Shown piece by piece: positions 15,065 through 25,400 of a stretch of DNA of 64,000 nt. The position numbers were made by a program, and so were the translations under genes. Numbering within the stretch: position 1 is the stretch's first letter; every line of letters begins with the position of its first letter. The DNA comes from Cyclobacteriaceae bacterium (GTDB lineage: Bacteria > Bacteroidota > Bacteroidia > Cytophagales > Cyclobacteriaceae). The stretch lies in assembly GCA_019638285.1 (NCBI GenBank), contig JAHBUB010000002.1, forward strand, positions 124,001 through 188,000, written 5' to 3'. Below the pieces are notes generated by a model. That model had not been told where the DNA came from and ran no database searches. It saw only the letters and a list, made by a program, of their open reading frames with translations.

Positions 15065-16141
15065 ATGAGTACAAGAGATTTTTCTAAAAAAATAATAAAC
15101 TGGTATTTGGTAGCTCTCCGGGACTTGCCCTGGCGCAAAACAAAAGATCCCTATCGTATTTGGCTGTCCGAAGTAATTCTTCAACAAACACGGGTGGCGC
15201 AAGGTTTGCCCTATTATAATGACTTTATTAAGAAATTTCCTAACGTTAAGTCGTTGGCGGCAGCCAAAGAAGATAAGGTGATGCGTACCTGGCAAGGATT
15301 GGGCTATTATAGCAGGGCGCGCAATTTGCATGCCTGCGCCAAAGTGATAGTTGAACGACACAACGGAAAATTCCCTAGAACATACCCTGAATTGTTAGCC
15401 CTTCCGGGGATTGGAGAGTATACGGCTGCAGCCATTGCCTCAATGGCATTTGACCAGCCCGAAGCAGTGGTGGATGGGAATGTTTTCAGGGTACTTTCGC
15501 GCGTATTTGGTATAGAGGAAGACACTTCAACCACTGCCGGCAAGAGGGCTTTTCGCCAAAAAGCAATGGAACTTTTGGATGTGGATCAACCGGGTGTTTT
15601 TAATCAGGCCGTGATGGAATTTGGAGCACTTTATTGTACTCCCCTATCTCCCCAGTGTTTGGATTGCATATTTTCTTCGAGTTGCTTCGCCAAGACAAGA
15701 CAAATGCAGGGTTTGTTGCCCCTGAAAACGAAGCGGGCAAAAATACGCTTCAGGTATTTTACCTATTTTATACTCATAAAAGACAATAAACTTGCTTTGA
15801 AAAAAAGAGATGCAAAAGACATATGGAGTGGTCTATACGATTTCTATTTGGTGGAGGGTAAAAGGTTGATGCAGCCAGAAAAGATAATTGAAAACGAAAA
15901 GGGTTTTGGGGGCATTCAACCTCACGTCAATATTGAATTTAAGAGTAAACCCTATAAACACATACTTACTCATCAGCATATCCTGGCGCAATTTGTAGTA
16001 CTGTCTTTGTCGCAGGGGATTCTAGCAAAAGATGCCGCTGCGAGTCTGGGGATGAGGCTTTATACCCCTCGTGAAGTAGCTACTTTACCCAAACCCGCAT
16101 TGGTTTCCCGTTTTTTAATGGAAAAGGGCATATTAGAGTAG
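15065..16141 (+). CDS. mutY: A/G-specific adenine glycosylase MutY
   Basis: MutY removes adenine mispaired with 8-oxoguanine. The 358-residue protein contains [11 protein letters not shown] with the catalytic Glu (about 34-44), the helix-hairpin-helix [17 protein letters not shown] (about 111-127) and [12 protein letters not shown] with the catalytic Asp (about 134-145). The 4Fe-4S cluster cysteines C-x6-C-x2-C-x5-C lie at about 190-206. The C-terminal NUDIX-like domain ends the protein. The ATG at 15065 was chosen; a TTG codon immediately before it adds only one residue. It heads the conserved Bacteroidota group mutY-ssb-gldE-gldD. Confidence 0.95.
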   Translation: MSTRDFSKKIINWYLVALRDLPWRKTKDPYRIWLSEVILQQTRVAQGLPYYNDFIKKFPNVKSLAAAKEDKVMRTWQGLGYYSRARNLHACAKVIVERHNGKFPRTYPELLALPGIGEYTAAAIASMAFDQPEAVVDGNVFRVLSRVFGIEEDTSTTAGKRAFRQKAMELLDVDQPGVFNQAVMEFGALYCTPLSPQCLDCIFSSSCFAKTRQMQGLLPLKTKRAKIRFRYFTYFILIKDNKLALKKRDAKDIWSGLYDFYLVEGKRLMQPEKIIENEKGFGGIQPHVNIEFKSKPYKHILTHQHILAQFVVLSLSQGILAKDAAASLGMRLYTPREVATLPKPALVSRFLMEKGILE

Positions 16142-16155
16142 CCGAAGAAATTTGG

Positions 16156-16163
16156 TATTTTTG
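16156..16163 (+). promoter_or_regulatory. Candidate -7 box upstream of ssb
   Basis: TATTTTTG matches TAnnTTTG and lies 81 bases before the ssb start. No good TTTG was found at the -33 position, so this is weak. Confidence 0.3.
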
Positions 16164-16244
16164 CAATCCGGCTTTTCTTTAACCTGTTCCATTCGTTTTG
16201 GAACAGTGCTGTGTGTGTCGGGTGAGGAATTAATTCAAAAAATT

Positions 16245-16682
16245 ATGTCAGGTGTAAATAAAGTGATTTTGGTAGGACGTCTTGGAAAAGATCCGGAGGT
16301 ACGTCATCTGGAAAACGGGGCAACTGTGGCCAATTTTAGCATGGCGACCTCAGAAACCTACAAAGATAAAACAACCGGAGAGCGCAAGGAGATTACGGAA
16401 TGGCATAACATCGTATTATGGAGAGGGCTTGCCGATGTGGCCGCCAAGTATCTTCACAAAGGTGATTTGGTTTACATTGAAGGTAAGTTGCGCACACGTT
16501 CCTGGGAAAAAGACAATGTAACCCGCTACACCACTGAGGTGGTTGGGGACAATATGACCATGTTGGGCTCCAAATCATCAGGTGGAGGCAGCTCTGATTA
16601 CTCACCTTCCTCTGCAAACAGCGAGCAGGGTGGAGATACTGACTACAAGCCATCTGACGCGTCAGATGATTTGCCGTTTTGA
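16245..16682 (+). CDS. ssb: Single-stranded DNA-binding protein
   Basis: The 145-residue protein coats single-stranded DNA during replication and repair. The OB fold covers about residues 1-108 ([20 protein letters not shown], then [11 protein letters not shown]). A low-complexity Ser/Gly/Asp linker follows, and the acidic partner-binding tip SDDLPF ends the protein. The ATG at 16245 (MSGVNKVIL) was chosen because the OB fold begins there; upstream codons to 16152 have no family similarity. It lies between mutY and gldE. Confidence 0.96.
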   Translation: MSGVNKVILVGRLGKDPEVRHLENGATVANFSMATSETYKDKTTGERKEITEWHNIVLWRGLADVAAKYLHKGDLVYIEGKLRTRSWEKDNVTRYTTEVVGDNMTMLGSKSSGGGSSDYSPSSANSEQGGDTDYKPSDASDDLPF

Positions 16683-16703
16683 TGTTGTACCTATTTTCTA
16701 ATT

Positions 16704-18059
16704 TTGGAAATACCCACTTCTTTAGACGAACCTCCAAGTAGCGCGCTACTTGCAGATTTATTATCGGGGAGCCCCGATCCATTTTTACTATTCGGTTTTA
16801 TTGCGATTATCATATTGCTTTTTATTTCTGCTATGGTGTCGGCTTCTGAGGTTGCCTTCTTTTCACTGAAGGCCAACGATTTGGAACAATGCAGGGAATC
16901 AGAGGATCCGAAGGACAAGAACATTGTTTTCCTTCTTAAAAACCCCCGACTTTTATTGGCTACGATTTTGATCGTGAATAATTTCGTGAACGTAGCCATA
17001 GTCACACTATCTACTTTTATGATGTGGGAATTGGCCGCTACCCGCAGTCCTGGTGAAATTGTTGTGGGAGCCGTTACATTCACCGTCACATTTGCCATTA
17101 CTTTTTTTGGTGAGATTATACCTAAAGTATATGCAGCACAGCGCAACCTATTCTACTCCCGATTGATGAGTCCGGTATGGAAAGTGTTACAACGAGTTTT
17201 TGCTCCTGTATCATGGATGTTATTGAAAGTGGGGAACGTGGTGGAAAGAAGATTCAAAAAGAAGGGGTACAGCACCACTGTGGAGGAATTGAATCAGGCA
17301 CTTGAGATTACTACAGAAAACAATGAAACGACTGCAGAAGAAAAAGACATACTTAAGGGGATAGTGAACTTTGGTACACTTACTGTGAAACAAGTCATGC
17401 AATCGCGCATGGATATATCTTCCGTGGATTATGATTTGAATTACAATGAACTGAGGGCCCAGCTGGATGCTTCCGGTTTTTCCCGGATGCCTGTTTACAA
17501 GGATACTATGGATAAGATTGAGGGGGTATTATATATTAAAGACCTTCTTCCTTTTCTGGATGAAAACGAAACATTTAAGTGGCAGAAGTTAATTCGGCCG
17601 GGCTTTTTCGTGCCGGAAACAAAAAAATTGGATTCCTTACTCAAGGACTTTCAAAGCAAGCGCGTTCACATGGCAGTAGTGGTGAATGAATATGGTGGTA
17701 CTTCAGGGCTTATTACATTGGAAGACTTGATTGAAGAAATCATTGGGGATATCAATGATGAATTTGATGATGAAGAGGAATCATTTGTTAAAATCGATGA
17801 AAATACATTTGTGTTTGAAGGCAAAACCTCTCTTCATGATTTTTGCAGAACCATTGGCGTAGAGTCAAATATATTTGATTCTGTAAAAGGAGAAAGTGAA
17901 TCATTGGGGGGGTTGATTTTAGAAATCAACTCTGCAATGCCCATGGCAGCTGATCAGATTACGTTTGATCGTTTTGTGTTCACAATTGTTTCAGTAGACA
18001 AAAGGCGCATTAAAAGAGTAAGGGTTTCGATTCATCAACCACCCACCCAAAAATCATGA
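16704..18059 (+). CDS. gldE: Gliding motility-associated protein GldE (CNNM/CBS transporter-like)
   Basis: This 451-residue inner-membrane protein has a DUF21/CNNM domain with about four transmembrane segments (about 28-50, 85-105, 112-132 and 155-175, the third containing AITFFGEIIPKVYA). Tandem CBS domains follow (about 205-330), then a CorC_HlyC C-terminal domain. The acidic hinge GDINDEFDDEEESF is typical of CorC-like proteins. GldE and GldD are needed for gliding and T9SS function in Flavobacterium. Translation appears to start at TTG 16704. It overlaps gldD by 4 bases (ATGA), supporting coupling. Confidence 0.9.
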   Translation: MEIPTSLDEPPSSALLADLLSGSPDPFLLFGFIAIIILLFISAMVSASEVAFFSLKANDLEQCRESEDPKDKNIVFLLKNPRLLLATILIVNNFVNVAIVTLSTFMMWELAATRSPGEIVVGAVTFTVTFAITFFGEIIPKVYAAQRNLFYSRLMSPVWKVLQRVFAPVSWMLLKVGNVVERRFKKKGYSTTVEELNQALEITTENNETTAEEKDILKGIVNFGTLTVKQVMQSRMDISSVDYDLNYNELRAQLDASGFSRMPVYKDTMDKIEGVLYIKDLLPFLDENETFKWQKLIRPGFFVPETKKLDSLLKDFQSKRVHMAVVVNEYGGTSGLITLEDLIEEIIGDINDEFDDEEESFVKIDENTFVFEGKTSLHDFCRTIGVESNIFDSVKGESESLGGLILEINSAMPMAADQITFDRFVFTIVSVDKRRIKRVRVSIHQPPTQKS

Positions 18060-18643
18060 TCTTATCTCGAAGCTTGTTGTTGGTAATGATTTCTGCTGCC
18101 ACTTTCAGTGCCTGTCAAACAGAATATACACCAAAGCCAAAGGGCTACAATCGATTGGTTTTGCCTCCACCGATTTACCAGGTAACACCGGATTCCCTGC
18201 CTTATTTTTTTAAGTATTCGACCTATGCGTTATTAAAAAATGACACATCATGGGTAAGGGAAAAACATTGGGTAGAAATAACATATCCGGAATTGAAAGC
18301 CACCATCCACATTACCTATAAGCAATTGGGAGGCAGTGAAAAATTATTGAAGGAGTATTTGAACGATGCTTATGTGCTCACCGCCAAGCATCAGATCAAG
18401 GCGTATGCGATAGACGAAAGCATTACCAAAACGGAAAGTGGGAAAGTAGCGGTAATTGCTGAAATAGATGGCGAGGTTCCCAGTCAGTTTCAGGTCACCA
18501 TGACAGATTCATCGAAAAACTTTTTTAGGGCTGCTTTGTATTTCAATGTCAAAGTTCAAAATGATTCCCTGCGTCCTGCCATTGAGTATGTAAAGAAAGA
18601 CATGATGGAGATGATCAATACGCTGGAATGGAAGGATAATTAA
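18056..18643 (+). CDS. gldD: Gliding motility lipoprotein GldD
   Basis: This 195-residue lipoprotein has a signal sequence ending in the lipobox FSAC, with Cys20 the predicted lipidation site. The GldD family segments YTPKPKGYNRLVLPPP (about 24-39) and YPELKATIHITYK (about 76-88) are visible. The protein acts in the gliding motor and T9SS machinery, with a biochemical role that is not defined. Its place immediately after gldE is the conserved order. Confidence 0.92.
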   Translation: MILSRSLLLVMISAATFSACQTEYTPKPKGYNRLVLPPPIYQVTPDSLPYFFKYSTYALLKNDTSWVREKHWVEITYPELKATIHITYKQLGGSEKLLKEYLNDAYVLTAKHQIKAYAIDESITKTESGKVAVIAEIDGEVPSQFQVTMTDSSKNFFRAALYFNVKVQNDSLRPAIEYVKKDMMEMINTLEWKDN

Positions 18644-18686
18644 GGATTATACATTGAGGCACTTGCTCTTTTATCTTTGCGAAATC

Positions 18687-18743
18687 CTTAGCGCTCTTTG
18701 CGTGGAACCATTTCACGCAAAGACCGTGAAAGAAGGCGCTAAG
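18687..18743. repeat. Intergenic imperfect palindrome
   Basis: CTTAGCGCT...CTTTGCGTG is mirrored by CACGCAAAG...GGCGCTAAG over 57 bases with a nine-base centre. It lies in the 330-base gap between gldD and the toxin-antitoxin pair. No T run follows. It resembles in style, but not in exact sequence, the palindrome at 59853-59942. Confidence 0.65.
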
Positions 18744-18879
18744 TTCTCAAAGCATTAATGCTGAGTTATAGTAAATTTGAATCTTGGCTAATTTTTCAGA
18801 AGAACATGATGGGAAAGATTAGCACTCTTTACAGGAAGAATTAAATTTAGATTCTGAATTTAATTCGGCATGGGGCTTG

Positions 18880-18968
18880 TCAACCCTGAAACCCTGACGG
18901 TAACGGCAGGATTCGTCATTAAAGTGCACTACTTTGTATTCTTCTAATGCATAATTTGGGTTAAATTT
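18880..18968 (-). repeat. Dispersed repeat copy 1 (inverted relative to 55303-55395)
   Basis: Read leftward, this segment matches 55303-55395 closely: both contain AATTTAACCCAAA, GCATTAGAAGA and CTTTAATGACGAATCCTG followed by CGTTACCGTCAGG. The last part can fold as a hairpin (CCTG-x-CG...CG-x-CAGG). Both copies share a reading frame giving FNPNxALExYK...FNDESCRYRQ, with differing third and other bases, so the unit may derive from coding DNA. Its edge is 6 bases from the antitoxin start and supplies a TAAATTTG box at 18962-18969. Confidence 0.7.
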
Positions 18969-18973
18969 GATGT

Positions 18974-19159
18974 ATGTTAACAAAAGAAAAACTTCTTCAA
19001 GCACTGAAGGATTTGCCTGATAAGTTTTCCGTTGAGGAATTGTTTGAGAGGGTCATTCTTCTTCAAAAAATAGAACTCGGAATGGAGCAAAGTGACAAAG
19101 GAGAGGTGTACTCTACTAAGAAGGCAAAAGAGAAGCTAAGAAAATGGCTTTTGAAGTAA
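18974..19159 (+). CDS. Antitoxin of a type II toxin-antitoxin pair
   Basis: This 61-residue, charged, mostly helical protein contains FSVEELFERVILLQKIELGM and ends EKLRKWLLK. Small proteins of this pattern precede ParE/RelE-type toxins in Bacteroidota, neutralise the toxin and often repress their own promoter. The gene overlaps the toxin start by 16 bases, a typical coupled arrangement. The ATG at 18974 follows directly after repeat copy 1, so the operon's control region lies within the repeat. Confidence 0.75.
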   Translation: MLTKEKLLQALKDLPDKFSVEELFERVILLQKIELGMEQSDKGEVYSTKKAKEKLRKWLLK

Positions 19160-19443
19160 AGTGGACAAGTCAAGCTATTGATGATCTATCATTCATTTCA
19201 GACTTTATTTCAAAAGATTCTCCCTACTTTGCGCAAGTACAAATTGAAAAGTTATTTCAACGTACCATCATTTTGGGAACGCATCCAAAAGCAGGACGCA
19301 TTGTACCTGAGGCTATTCAAGAAAACTTAAGAGAACTTACCGAGGGGAGCTATCGGATAATTTATCATATTTATTCTGCGATAGAATTGATATCATTACT
19401 GTTCACCATAGCAGCCGTCTATTGGGTGATAATCTTTAAGTAA
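19144..19443 (+). CDS. ParE/RelE-type toxin with frameshifted C-terminus
   Basis: This 99-residue protein belongs to the RelE/ParE superfamily: VKWTSQAIDDLSFISDFISK (about 5-24), HPKAGRIVPE (about 51-60) and LRELTEGSYRIIYHI (about 66-80). The expected family ending, ...V-H-H-S-x-R-L-L..., is absent from this frame. It is present in the +2-shifted frame: from 19389 the bases read DIITVHHSSRLLGDNL with a stop at 19437-19439. A single missing base near 19386-19388 therefore explains the odd hydrophobic tail. The toxin may be inactive, or the base may be a sequencing error. Its target (gyrase or mRNA) cannot be told from sequence. Confidence 0.75.
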   Translation: MAFEVKWTSQAIDDLSFISDFISKDSPYFAQVQIEKLFQRTIILGTHPKAGRIVPEAIQENLRELTEGSYRIIYHIYSAIELISLLFTIAAVYWVIIFK

Positions 19444-19448
19444 TTAGT

Positions 19449-21542
19449 GTGGCTAGTTTTTTTGATACTTCTATTGAATTTCTAAACGGCGTTGGACCTC
19501 AGCGCGCAGTTCTCCTACAGAAAGAGCTTAAAATTTTTACCTATGGCGATTTAATACAACAGTATCCGTTTCGCTATGAAGACAGAACCAAGTTCTATAC
19601 CATTGAAGAAGTAAATGAAACGATGCCTCATGTGCAGATCAAAGGAAAGATCCTTCGTTTTGAAATGATCGGAGGCGGAAGAAAAAAAAGATTGGTAGCC
19701 TATTTTCAGGACCCAACTGGCGAATTGGAATTGGTGTGGTTTCAGGGAATAAATTGGATTTTGGATAAGATTAAACCGGGCATTGAGTATGTAGTGTTTG
19801 GAAAACCCAATCGATTTGGGAGAACAATCTCTATTGCGCATCCTGAAGTAGAACCGGTAACTACCAACAAAGAGAAGAAAGGATTTTTGCAACCGGTTTA
19901 TCCTCTCACCGAAAGGCTCAGATCAAAATACCTCGATAACAAATTTTTAGTAAAGCTACAGCGAGAGTTGCTGACGATTGCTGTGAACCATATTCGTGAA
20001 ACGCTTCCTGAGGGGTTGCTACAGAAACAACATCTGATTCCAAAAAAGGAAGCGCTGGTCAACATTCATTTCCCTCAATCACTCCCGTTGTTATCGGCAG
20101 CACAACAACGATTGAAATTCGAGGAGTTGTTTTACATTCAATTACGGCTCATTAAAATGAAATTGGTGCGTCAGGAAAAATTTAGGGGCATTGTGTTTAA
20201 TGACGCCACCCTCCTCACGAAGTTTTATGAAGAGTATTTACCCTTTCCACTTACGGGAGCACAAAAAAGAGTAATAAAGGAAATTTATGCCGACATGAAA
20301 TCAGGCAAGCAGATGAACCGGTTGTTACAAGGGGATGTCGGTAGTGGAAAAACCATTGTGGCGTTTATTTGCATACTGTTGGTAATAGGTGGCGATGCAC
20401 AGGCTGCTTTGATGGCACCCACTGAAATACTCGCACAACAACACTATGCCAACCTGAAAAAGTATGCAGACCTCATGGGTTTGTCTATCTCATTGCTGAC
20501 TGGGTCAACAAAAAAGAAAGCAAGGACAGAACTCCACTACCGCCTGGAAACAGGAGAGTTAAAAATTTTAATTGGCACCCACGCCCTTATTGAAGATGGT
20601 GTAAAGTTTAACAAGTTGGGCCTGGCAGTGATCGATGAACAACATCGGTTTGGTGTGGCACAACGATCTAAGCTATGGCAGAAAAACAAAAATGTTTACC
20701 CGCATGTGTTGGTGATGACGGCTACTCCCATTCCCCGTACGCTGGCCATGACTTTGTATGGCGATTTGGAAATTTCTGTAATAGATGAATTGCCGAAAGG
20801 CAGAAAGCCCATTAAGACCACCCATCGATACGATTCGCACCGATTGCAAATCAATGAATTTATGCGACAGCAGATTGCTGCAGGCCGACAAATCTATATT
20901 GTGTATCCTTTAATTGAAGAATCAGAAAAGCTTGATCTTAAACACCTGATGGATGGTTATGAGAGTGTGGCGCGGGCTTTTCCGGATGTTCCCATCAGCA
21001 TTCTGCACGGCAAAATGAAACCCGATGCCAAAGAATATGAGATGGGACGTTTTGTAAAGGGGGAAACTAAAATTATGGTGGCCACCACGGTGATAGAAGT
21101 GGGCGTGGATGTACCCAATGCCTCGGTGATGATCATTGAAAGTGCAGAACGATTCGGACTTTCCCAACTGCATCAGTTAAGGGGAAGGGTAGGCCGTGGT
21201 GCGGAGCAATCCTATTGCATTTTGGTCACCGATTACAAGCTCAGTGCCGACTCTAAAATTCGGATGAACACCATGGTAAAAACCAACAATGGGTTTGAGA
21301 TTGCAGAGACTGACCTAAAACTCCGCGGCCCCGGGGACCTTATGGGCACCCAACAAAGCGGAGCGTTGGACTTACTGATTGCAGACTTGGGAAAAGATGG
21401 TCTGTTACTCCAACAGGCTAGGGATGTGGCTATTTCAGTGCTGGAGGCCGATCCTGACCTCGAAGAACCAGAAAATAAGCTAATCAAAGCCCAAATTGAG
21501 TCTTTGCGCAAAACAGCTGTGAACTGGAGTAGGATAAGCTGA
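19449..21542 (+). CDS. recG: ATP-dependent DNA helicase RecG
   Basis: RecG remodels stalled forks and Holliday junctions. The 697-residue protein starts at GTG 19449. The N-terminal wedge OB domain runs to about 180 (NGVGPQRAVLLQKELKIFTY at the start). The helicase motifs follow: Walker A GDVGSGKT (about 297-304), the RecG form DEQHRFGVAQRSK (about 397-409), TATPIPRTLAM and the arginine-finger motif QLRGRVGRG (about 577-585). The length is full. Confidence 0.96.
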   Translation: MASFFDTSIEFLNGVGPQRAVLLQKELKIFTYGDLIQQYPFRYEDRTKFYTIEEVNETMPHVQIKGKILRFEMIGGGRKKRLVAYFQDPTGELELVWFQGINWILDKIKPGIEYVVFGKPNRFGRTISIAHPEVEPVTTNKEKKGFLQPVYPLTERLRSKYLDNKFLVKLQRELLTIAVNHIRETLPEGLLQKQHLIPKKEALVNIHFPQSLPLLSAAQQRLKFEELFYIQLRLIKMKLVRQEKFRGIVFNDATLLTKFYEEYLPFPLTGAQKRVIKEIYADMKSGKQMNRLLQGDVGSGKTIVAFICILLVIGGDAQAALMAPTEILAQQHYANLKKYADLMGLSISLLTGSTKKKARTELHYRLETGELKILIGTHALIEDGVKFNKLGLAVIDEQHRFGVAQRSKLWQKNKNVYPHVLVMTATPIPRTLAMTLYGDLEISVIDELPKGRKPIKTTHRYDSHRLQINEFMRQQIAAGRQIYIVYPLIEESEKLDLKHLMDGYESVARAFPDVPISILHGKMKPDAKEYEMGRFVKGETKIMVATTVIEVGVDVPNASVMIIESAERFGLSQLHQLRGRVGRGAEQSYCILVTDYKLSADSKIRMNTMVKTNNGFEIAETDLKLRGPGDLMGTQQSGALDLLIADLGKDGLLLQQARDVAISVLEADPDLEEPENKLIKAQIESLRKTAVNWSRIS

Positions 21543-21638
21543 TTAGCCAAATCCCATGAGGTTTAGTGGCAGAATATTATTATCCGTGTGAGGGAAATCG
21601 CTCAGATTTCTTACATTTAATATCCTTAACCCTTGTCT

Positions 21639-22388
21639 ATGAGATGCTTATTAACCTTGTACTTCTTTGTACTGTTTATTGCTACCCCGGCTTTCTGTCA
21701 AAAGGTTCAAATTAACAAAGTAGAGCTGGCCGGGGAGAAAATAGTGGTTCATTATGATCTTGAGGATACAACCCCTGGCCATGAATATCTCCTCAACTTG
21801 TATTCTTCCGTAGATAATTTCAGTGCCCCGTTGACAAAAGTAACAGGAGACATAGGCGCAGAAGTAAAACCCGGGACTGGGAAAAAGCTAGAGTGGGCTA
21901 TTCGACAGGAGCTTGGGGGGTACAAAGGGAAGATCTCACTCGAAGTAAGGGGGAAAGTGTATACCCCCTTTGTTAAATTAACAAATTTCAATGTTTCGCA
22001 GTCGTACAAAAGGGGCAAGAGTTATCCATTGGAGTGGAAGCCCGGTGCAGCTAACCCTATTCAAATTGAACTTTTTAAAGGGGATCAAAGGATAAGTGGA
22101 GAGTCAAATCAGCCGAACTCGGGAAATTATATGCTCAACATTCCTCCTAAAGCGGAAAAGGGAGACGATTATAGATTAAGGATAACAGACTCACGTAATG
22201 GAGATGAGGTCATCTACTCAAAGCCCTTTACGGTAAAACCTAAAGTGCCATTGTTGCTTAAGGTTTTGCCTATTGTGGTTGTTGGAGGAGGAGCTGTTGC
22301 TTTTGTTGGAGGAGGAGGTGGTGGAGAAAGCCCAACAAATAGCAATGGAATCCTTGACCCCCCTCTGCCCTCGACCACAAAAAACTAA
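21639..22388 (+). CDS. Secreted Kre9/KNH-like Ig-domain protein with glycine-rich C-terminus
   Basis: This is a roughly 249-residue protein with a signal peptide (MRCLLTLYFFVLFIATPAFC) starting at ATG 21639; a TTG two codons earlier is less likely. Residues about 110-200 contain a Kre9/KNH-type beta-sandwich (NFNVSQSYKRGKSYPLEW, then YRLRITDSRNGDEVIYSKPF). Near the C-terminus a hydrophobic stretch (PLLLKVLPIVVVGGGAVAF) and poly-glycine precede a proline/threonine-rich tail, suggesting a single membrane anchor. It is 23 bases before the giant surface protein gene and probably in the same operon. The function is unknown. Confidence 0.7.
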   Translation: MRCLLTLYFFVLFIATPAFCQKVQINKVELAGEKIVVHYDLEDTTPGHEYLLNLYSSVDNFSAPLTKVTGDIGAEVKPGTGKKLEWAIRQELGGYKGKISLEVRGKVYTPFVKLTNFNVSQSYKRGKSYPLEWKPGAANPIQIELFKGDQRISGESNQPNSGNYMLNIPPKAEKGDDYRLRITDSRNGDEVIYSKPFTVKPKVPLLLKVLPIVVVGGGAVAFVGGGGGGESPTNSNGILDPPLPSTTKN

Positions 22389-22411
22389 TTGCCAATAACT
22401 AATTGACCCAT

Positions 22412-25400
22412 ATGGTTAAAAAATATCTAATCCTGCTTTTGTTTTATCTGCCTTTGATGCTTTCGGCACAGGATAAATATACGGCACTCAATGGCCCGTA
22501 TATTGGTACACCTACTAAAATCATTAGTGCGGGAGGGAATCTATTAGGGATGGTATCCGGCAATGGCATTATGAAAAGCACTGATGGCGGACTCAACTGG
22601 ACCGCCTCTAACACTGGTTTAACCAACCGAAATTTGGTGGATTTCACGAAAGATGCATCAACGGGCAAGTTGTATGCTTTAACATACAATCAAGTATTCA
22701 CCTCTGTTGATAACGGAGCCACTTGGACGCTTACGGCAAATACTGGTTTTCAACAAGCTAGATTTATTCGCAAAACAACCGGTTATGTTTTTATTGTGGG
22801 TTACAATAGCCTTATTTATCGTTCATCCAATGATGGGGTCAGTTGGGCTCAGTTGAATAGTTTTTCGGGTGATCCTCGGGATTTCGAAGTTAACTCTACA
22901 GGCTATTTCTACATAGCAACTTCAGGAAATGGAATTTTTCGATCGACTAACAATGGATTGGATGTTGACCAATTGGGGGCTGGAGAGGGGTTAACCGATC
23001 CAAATATTTACTCATTGGCAATAAACGGAACTAGCATTTTTGCGACATCCGGAACGGCCCCATTCAAATCGACCAACAACGGAGACTCGTGGGTTTCAGT
23101 AAAAAATAATATAACAGATGTCTATTTTGATTGGGCGACTAACATAGAAAAAGATCCATCTGGGAACATTTATTTATTTAACGGATCTAAAGTTTGGAAA
23201 ACCGTCAATGGGGGCACCAGCTGGACTTCTTTTGCCAGTCCACCGACAAGTGGAGGACAGCTTACAATGCCCTACTTCGAATCCGCTTCTACTTTTTACG
23301 TGGGTGTGGAAAATAAGCTCCTATATAAGACAGTAGATAGTGGGGTAAGTTGGACTCCATTAACCGAAAACGGAATAATTACTGCTTCTGGGAGCGACAT
23401 GATTATCTCTGATAATGGGCGATTGTTTTACACGACTGGCTTTCCCAATGGATTTTATATGTCCATTGATGATGGGGCAAGCTGGGATTTTTTAGGAAGC
23501 GGCACACTCAACCGCCAAGTATACGGATTTTATAAATCGGGCACTACCCTGTATGGGTACGGTTTAGGTATTATTAAAACAACAACTCCCTTCTCAAGTT
23601 GGACGGAACAAAACGCAGGAAGTTATTACTTCCAAAACCTCGCCTCTAATGACGGGGTGAATATGTATTCCTTTAGTTCTTACTACGATGGGCCTGATCT
23701 AAAATGGAGAGTGTTAAAGTCGAATGATAGTGGAGCAAATTGGACAGGGTTACCTTTGACTGGGGCGATGCCCTCTCCAACATGTAGCTATTTTCAGGAT
23801 CAAAATGATTTTATTGTAGGCAATGGAGGTAATTTGTTTATAAGGATTTATGAGAGCTGTTCTACAAATAAGAACGCAATATACAAGATTGATCCAGGGA
23901 CTGGAGCCACGACTCTAGTTGGCTCGCTTCCAGCAGTCAATAATATTGAAGACATAGAGTTCTTCAATGGAAAGCTCTATGTATTTACTAATAACGGAAA
24001 ATTAAATATTTCTTCTGATGGAGGTCTTACATGGAGTACTAAAACCACAAGCACCTCGAATGGCCGACTTAAGGTGATTAATGACAATACGTTTTTCATC
24101 CTAAACTCAAGTGTATTTATATCTACAGATGCAGGAGATAGCTGGGTGAATACGGGTTCACCGGGGTCAACCAATAAGTACAATCAATTCGCGCTTTTGT
24201 CATCGGCTAACTACGCCTACATATCTCAGTATCAAAACGTGATGTTTAAGAGCAAAACGCCTATCATACCTCCGGCTGCACCTTCAAGTCTGAGTTCGTT
24301 CTATTCTGATCGTAATAGTGTGGGTCTTATTTTTACAGATAACTCATCCAATGAAGATTATTTTGTAGTAGAAATGGCGGTAGGAGCAAGTACTCAATTT
24401 GACTCTGTTGCCACGACCACTCGGAGCGCGTCTTACGCAAGGAATCAGGCAGTAACTTATGTAGTCCGAGATGCCCAAAAGGTGACACTTCTGTCCAACA
24501 CTACCTATAAATTCAGGGTGCGCGCTTCAGCGGCTGGGGGGAAATCAGCGCCTAGCAACGAAATATCTGCCACCACCACGCAAGATTGTAGTGCTACGTC
24601 AGACATTCCACTTAACAGAAGTTGGACAGCTACCACTTTGAATTTAAGTGGCGTTGGAGTGAAGACAAAATTGAATCAAACAGTAACCGGTTCAAATGGG
24701 TTTTACGAAATAGAAGACATTGCATTGGGAGCCTCCACAGGACTATCCCCTCAGCCCTATGAGCCAGGGTATGCTTCATTTGATGAAAACTGTGGTGTGG
24801 TGTCAATGAATAATTTAGGAGATTTTCTCCCCAAAGGAAACGGTACTTGGAATGCGACCACAAAGAAAATAACAATTCCTTGGTTTACTCACCCTGCCTA
24901 CCCCTACCGTGAGGAAACAACTGTATTCACCCTGAATGCCACCGACCCAATACCGGCAGCTCCGACTGGTCTGACCGCTGCGGTTTATCTTCCCGGTGCC
25001 ATTTTGTTAAATTGGCAGAGTGGTAATTTCACGACAGCATTTGAGGTAGAGCGATCTTTAAATTCCGGCTCCGGTTTTGCAAAAATTGCGGATGTTACAT
25101 TCCCTAAAATTGCGTATAAAGATATTGACCCTACACTGGTCTCTGGAACAACTTACTACTACAGGGTAAAGGCTAAAAATACAACGGGTAGTTCTGCGTA
25201 CACGGCCGTGACAAACGCCATCCCAAGATCAAATTATTTATTTCTACCCATGGATAACCTACCGGCCCTAACTTACTCCCAGACGGGAGGAGGAGGCGCA
25301 TGGGGAGATGTGGATGGAGATGGCATCAATGATTTGTTCCTGCCGATTCTTAGGGATAGTTTGGGAAATGAAGTTCCCCCTGTCATCTTTAAAGGGAAGG

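Noticed and set aside
18819-19004. Leftward 61-codon frame across the toxin-antitoxin upstream region
   Set aside because: It coincides with dispersed repeat copy 1 and overlaps the antitoxin start. The shared frame with copy 2 is broken there by a stop soon after, so I treat it as a repeat rather than a gene.
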